From positions 1-64,000 of the forward strand of contig PQAF01000028.1 of NCBI GenBank assembly GCA_003105015.1: 64,000 nucleotides of DNA. The letters run 5' to 3'. The position numbers and the translations under genes were made by a program. Shown piece after piece: positions 61,330 to 64,000 of the stretch. Within the stretch, counting starts at the first letter, position 1; each line of letters starts with the position of its first letter. The stretch is from Rhodocyclales bacterium (GTDB lineage Bacteria > Pseudomonadota > Gammaproteobacteria > Burkholderiales > Rhodocyclaceae). The notes beneath the pieces were generated by a model. It saw only the letters and a program-made list of their open reading frames with translations, ran no database searches and had not been told where the DNA came from.

Positions 61330-62313
61330 ATGAAGCACATCATCCATGGCGCAGACGGCACACCCGAGTCCATGCAGCTGGCCGAGGGTGTCAGGCCGCA
61401 GCCCGGCCCGGGCGAGATCCTCATCGAGGTGCACTGCGCCGGCGTGAACCGTCCCGACGTGCTGCAGCGCTCCGGCCGCTATCCGCCGCCGCCGGGCGCT
61501 TCGCCCATCCTCGGCCTGGAAGTCGCCGGCACGGTGGCGGCGCTGGGCGAGGGCGTCACGGAATGGAAAGTCAGTCAGCGCGTGACGGCGCTGGTGCCGG
61601 GCGGCGGCTATGCCGAGTATTGCGTCGCGCCGGCGTCGCATGCCCTGCCGATTCCCGACGGCCTCGATCTGGCGCAAGCGGCGGCGTTGCCGGAAACCTG
61701 GTTCACCGTCTGGGCCAACCTGGTCGACCTGGGACGATTGAAGCAGGGCGAGCGGCTGCTGGTGCACGGCGGTTCCAGCGGCATCGGGCTGACCGCCATC
61801 CAGCTGGCGCGCCACCTCGGCGTCGAATGCTTCGTCACCGTCGGCAGCGCAGCGAAGGCGGAGTTCTGCCGCGGCTTCGGCGCCGACCACGCCCTCAATT
61901 ACCGCGAGGCCGATTTCGTCCGGCAGGTGAAGGAACTCACCGGCGGCGAGGGCGTCGACGTCGTGCTCGACATGGTCGGCGCGCCCTACCTGCAGAAGAA
62001 CCTCTCCTTACTGCGCCGCGACGGCCGCCTGGTGCTGATCGCCTTCCTCGAGGGCTCCAAGGGGGAGTTCGACCTGATGCCGGTGATGCTGAAACGCCTC
62101 ACCGTCACCGGCTCGACCATGCGCCCGCGCACCGTTGCCGAAAAGGCCGCCATCCGCGATGCGCTGCGCGAGCACATCTGGCCGGAGATCGCCGCCGGCC
62201 GCCTGCGCCCGCACCTCCACGCCGTCTTCCCGCTGGCGCAGGCCGGCGAGGCGCACCGCCTGATGGAAAGCAGCGCCCACATCGGCAAGATCGTGCTGGA
62301 GGTCAGAGCATGA
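61330..62313 (+). CDS. NAD(P)H quinone oxidoreductase, PIG3 family
   Basis: The 327-residue zinc-free reductase matches the TP53I3/PIG3 subgroup: CAGVNRPDVLQRSGRYPPPPGASPILGLEVAG, AALPETWFTVWANLVDLGRL, and the Rossmann motif LLVHGGSSGIGLTAIQLARHLG. These enzymes reduce quinones with NADPH. An AAGGAG ribosome binding site precedes the ATG. It overlaps the DsbA-family gene by 4 bp. It contains copy 14 of the 24-bp motif in sense orientation (EWKVSQRVTALV). Confidence 0.89.
   Translation: MKHIIHGADGTPESMQLAEGVRPQPGPGEILIEVHCAGVNRPDVLQRSGRYPPPPGASPILGLEVAGTVAALGEGVTEWKVSQRVTALVPGGGYAEYCVAPASHALPIPDGLDLAQAAALPETWFTVWANLVDLGRLKQGERLLVHGGSSGIGLTAIQLARHLGVECFVTVGSAAKAEFCRGFGADHALNYREADFVRQVKELTGGEGVDVVLDMVGAPYLQKNLSLLRRDGRLVLIAFLEGSKGEFDLMPVMLKRLTVTGSTMRPRTVAEKAAIRDALREHIWPEIAAGRLRPHLHAVFPLAQAGEAHRLMESSAHIGKIVLEVRA
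61567..61590 (+). repeat. 24-bp dispersed motif, copy 14
   Basis: Both halves are exact, with spacer AGCGCGTG. It is in sense orientation within the PIG3-type reductase gene but in a different reading frame from the copies that encode SQS. Confidence 0.82.
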
Positions 62314-62960
62314 CTGAACTGCAAATCGACATCGTCTCCGACGTCGTCTGCCCCTGGTGCTTCATCGGCAAGCGGCGGCTGGAGGCCGCCCTGCGCGAGC
62401 TGAAGAACGAGCGGCCGGACGTGGCGCCGCGCATCCGCTGGCTGCCGTTCTTCCTCAACCCCGACACGCCGGAGGCGGGCGAGCCCTACCGGCCCTTCCT
62501 CGAGCGGAAGTTCGGCGGGCCGGAGAAGCTGGCGCAGATATGGGCGCAGATCTCGGAGGCCGGCCGCGGCGCCGGCATCGACTTCGCCTTCGAGCGCATC
62601 GAGACGCGCGCCAACACCCTCAAGGCGCACCGGCTGATCCATCGCGCCCAGGCGCGGGGCGACGCCGATGCCCTGGTCGAGCGGCTCTTCGCCGCCCAGT
62701 TCCTGCGCGGGGAGAACGTCGGCGACGCCGCCGTGCTGGCGCGGCTCGCCGCCGAATGCGGCGAGGGCGAGGCAGAAACACTGGCCTACCTGCGCAGCGA
62801 CGAGGATGCCGCCGCGGTGCGCGCCGGCTTCGAGCGCGCGCAGCAGATGGGCATCACCGGCGTGCCGTTCTTCATCCTTGCCGGCCGCTACGGCGTCGGC
62901 GGCGCCCAGCCGCCCGAGCTGATGCTCGATGCGCTGCGCCAGGCGCTCGAGCCAGCCTGA
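62310..62960 (+). CDS. DsbA/FrnE-family thiol oxidoreductase
   Basis: The 216-residue protein without a signal peptide has a thioredoxin-fold active site SDVVCPWCFIGKRRLEAAL (CPWC at about 14-17), the family segment PFFLNPDTPEAGEPYRPFLERKFG, and the cis-proline loop GITGVPFFILAGRYGVGGAQ. This is the FrnE/DsbA-like group of cytoplasmic oxidoreductases. It is coupled by a 4-bp overlap to the reductase before it and abuts the membrane protein gene after it. Confidence 0.9.
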   Translation: MTELQIDIVSDVVCPWCFIGKRRLEAALRELKNERPDVAPRIRWLPFFLNPDTPEAGEPYRPFLERKFGGPEKLAQIWAQISEAGRGAGIDFAFERIETRANTLKAHRLIHRAQARGDADALVERLFAAQFLRGENVGDAAVLARLAAECGEGEAETLAYLRSDEDAAAVRAGFERAQQMGITGVPFFILAGRYGVGGAQPPELMLDALRQALEPA

Positions 62961-63629
62961 ATGTTCCTCGGCCACTTCGGCATCGGCTTCGGCGCCAAGG
63001 CGGCCGCGCCGCGCGCCTCCCTCGGCACGCTGTTCCTGGCGGCGCAGTTCATCGACCTGCTCTGGCCGACGCTGCTCCTGCTCGGCGTCGAGCGCGTGCG
63101 CATCGCACCCGGCGCCACGGCGGTGACGCCGCTCGTCTTCGAGCACTATCCGTTGTCGCACAGCCTGCTGGCCGTGGCGGCCTGGGCCTTGCTGCTGGCG
63201 CTGGCCTATGGCTTCCTGCGGCAGGATCGGCGCGGCGCGTGGATCGTCGGCCTGGCCGTGCTCAGCCACTGGCTGCTCGATGCCGTGGTGCACCAGCCCG
63301 ACCTGCCGCTGTATCCGGGCAGCGCCGTCCTGGCGGGACTGACTTTGTGGGATTCCCTGCCGGCAACCTTGGCGGTCGAACTGCCGCTCTTCGCGGCCGG
63401 CGTCTGGCTGTATCTCAGGGCGACGCGCCCCCGCGACAGGATCGGGACATGGGGGCTCGGCGCACTGGTCGGCCTGCTGCTCGCCATCTACGCCGGCAAC
63501 CTGGCCGGGCCGCCGCCGCCGAACGTCACGGCAATCGCCTGGGCCGGCCAGCTGCAGTGGCTGCTGGTGCTGTGGGCCTACTGGGTGGATGCGCACCGTT
63601 GCAACAGGTCCCCGGCCTGGAGGCGATAA
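62961..63629 (+). CDS. Integral membrane protein of unknown function
   Basis: The 222-residue protein has about six membrane segments and conserved-looking histidines MFLGHFGIGFGAKAAAP, FEHYPLSHSLLAVAAWALLLAL and AVLSHWLLDAVVHQPDLPLYPG. This pattern suggests a YdjM-like metal-dependent membrane hydrolase family, but activity is unproven. It begins directly after the stop of the DsbA-type gene. Copy 15 of the 24-bp motif is antisense in it, over the AGLTLWDSLP codons. Confidence 0.75.
   Translation: MFLGHFGIGFGAKAAAPRASLGTLFLAAQFIDLLWPTLLLLGVERVRIAPGATAVTPLVFEHYPLSHSLLAVAAWALLLALAYGFLRQDRRGAWIVGLAVLSHWLLDAVVHQPDLPLYPGSAVLAGLTLWDSLPATLAVELPLFAAGVWLYLRATRPRDRIGTWGLGALVGLLLAIYAGNLAGPPPPNVTAIAWAGQLQWLLVLWAYWVDAHRCNRSPAWRR
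63323..63346 (-). repeat. 24-bp dispersed motif, copy 15
   Basis: Both halves are exact, with spacer CCGCCAGG. It is antisense in the membrane protein gene. Confidence 0.85.
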
Positions 63630-63788
63630 GGAATAAAAAAAGCTTGATTTATTGCCAAGTTACGGGTTCAATGCCGGTTCGCTCGAACTCAAGCTACAGA
63701 ATGATGCGGTATGTAACTGCCATTTCGGTTCTGGGTACTCGAACGAACCGTCGGGCAGTCGCCCTTCAATTTTTTTAGGATAGGAAAT

Positions 63789-63992
63789 ATGGCAACAGGT
63801 ACAGTCAAGTGGTTCAACGATGCCAAAGGCTTCGGCTTCATCACCCCGGACAATGGCGGCGAGGATCTCTTCGCGCATTTCTCCGCGATCCAGTCGAGCG
63901 GCTTCAAGTCCCTCAAGGAAGGCCAGAAGGTCTCCTACGACGAGGCCACCGGCCCGAAGGGCAAGCAGGCGGCGAACATCAAGCCCCTGTAA
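63789..63992 (+). CDS. Cold shock protein (CspA family)
   Basis: The 67-residue OB-fold nucleic acid-binding protein is complete: [20 protein letters not shown] carries RNP1 (KGFGFI) and DLFAHFSAI carries RNP2. It binds single-stranded RNA and DNA and acts as an RNA chaperone. The ATG follows TAGGATAGGAAAT. A leader of about 160 nt lies between it and the previous gene and is more AT-rich than the surroundings, as is common for cold-shock mRNA leaders. Which paralogue it is cannot be told. Confidence 0.95.
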   Translation: MATGTVKWFNDAKGFGFITPDNGGEDLFAHFSAIQSSGFKSLKEGQKVSYDEATGPKGKQAANIKPL

Positions 63993-64000
63993 GTCGCAAG

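Overview
The window is high-GC (about two thirds G+C by eye) chromosomal DNA from a betaproteobacterium, probably of the Rhodocyclales/Sterolibacteriaceae area. This rests on DUF1841 and DUF3567 genes, a complete rnfABCDGE-nth operon, a class I fumarase, aat-bpt beside pyrD, and an acetyl-CoA synthetase beside a symporter-type sensor kinase. No rRNA, tRNA or CRISPR array was found. The species cannot be named from the sequence alone.

Layout. 1-3100 is an accessory, lower-GC patch: an IS1182-family element, then two small genes of unknown function that look like integron gene cassettes, one with an intact attC-like site and one whose attC-like site is interrupted by the IS. 3185-8133 holds a small secreted protein, two MFS exporters, a DsrE protein with an ArsR-rhodanese regulator and its palindromic operator, and a DUF2189 membrane protein. 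8189-13223 is a tightly overlapping five-gene MacAB-like export operon ending in an alpha/beta hydrolase. 13245-13680 is a GxxExxY gene enclosed by 26-bp inverted repeats; a gene-less copy of the same repeat pair sits at 28765-28834. 13684-19081 carries metY, small DUF genes, azlCD, greB and htpG. 19227-28746 carries a GspE/PilB-like ATPase, a FecR-like protein, a VWA / GGDEF / MoxR group, and HDOD, DUF1841 and FIST genes. 28850-34693 is nth plus the rnf operon. 34776-43278 carries ald, pyrD, bpt, aat, a ferric-iron ABC transporter split over three transcription units with a Fur-box-like site, and an NlpC/P60 protein. 43453-57002 carries a YhdH oxidoreductase, a REC-degenerate-GGDEF protein, fumarase, acs, and a signalling group (symporter-histidine kinase, REC-only regulator, pseudokinase-exonuclease fusion, CBS-nucleotidyltransferase) that probably senses and controls acetate metabolism. 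57091-63992 carries an IclR/oxidoreductase/SDR group, a GIY-YIG-ArfB fusion, several redox genes and a cold shock gene.

The most striking signal is not a gene. A bipartite 24-bp motif, AAAGTCAGTC-N8-ACGGCG, with invariant spacing, occurs 15 times on both strands, inside and between unrelated genes and once inside the IS. Each half carries at most one mismatch in every copy. By base composition alone far less than one copy of even the first half would be expected. Density, dispersion and architecture resemble DNA uptake sequences (Neisseriaceae DUS, Pasteurellaceae USS), but I know of no described signal with this sequence. Its function is unproven.
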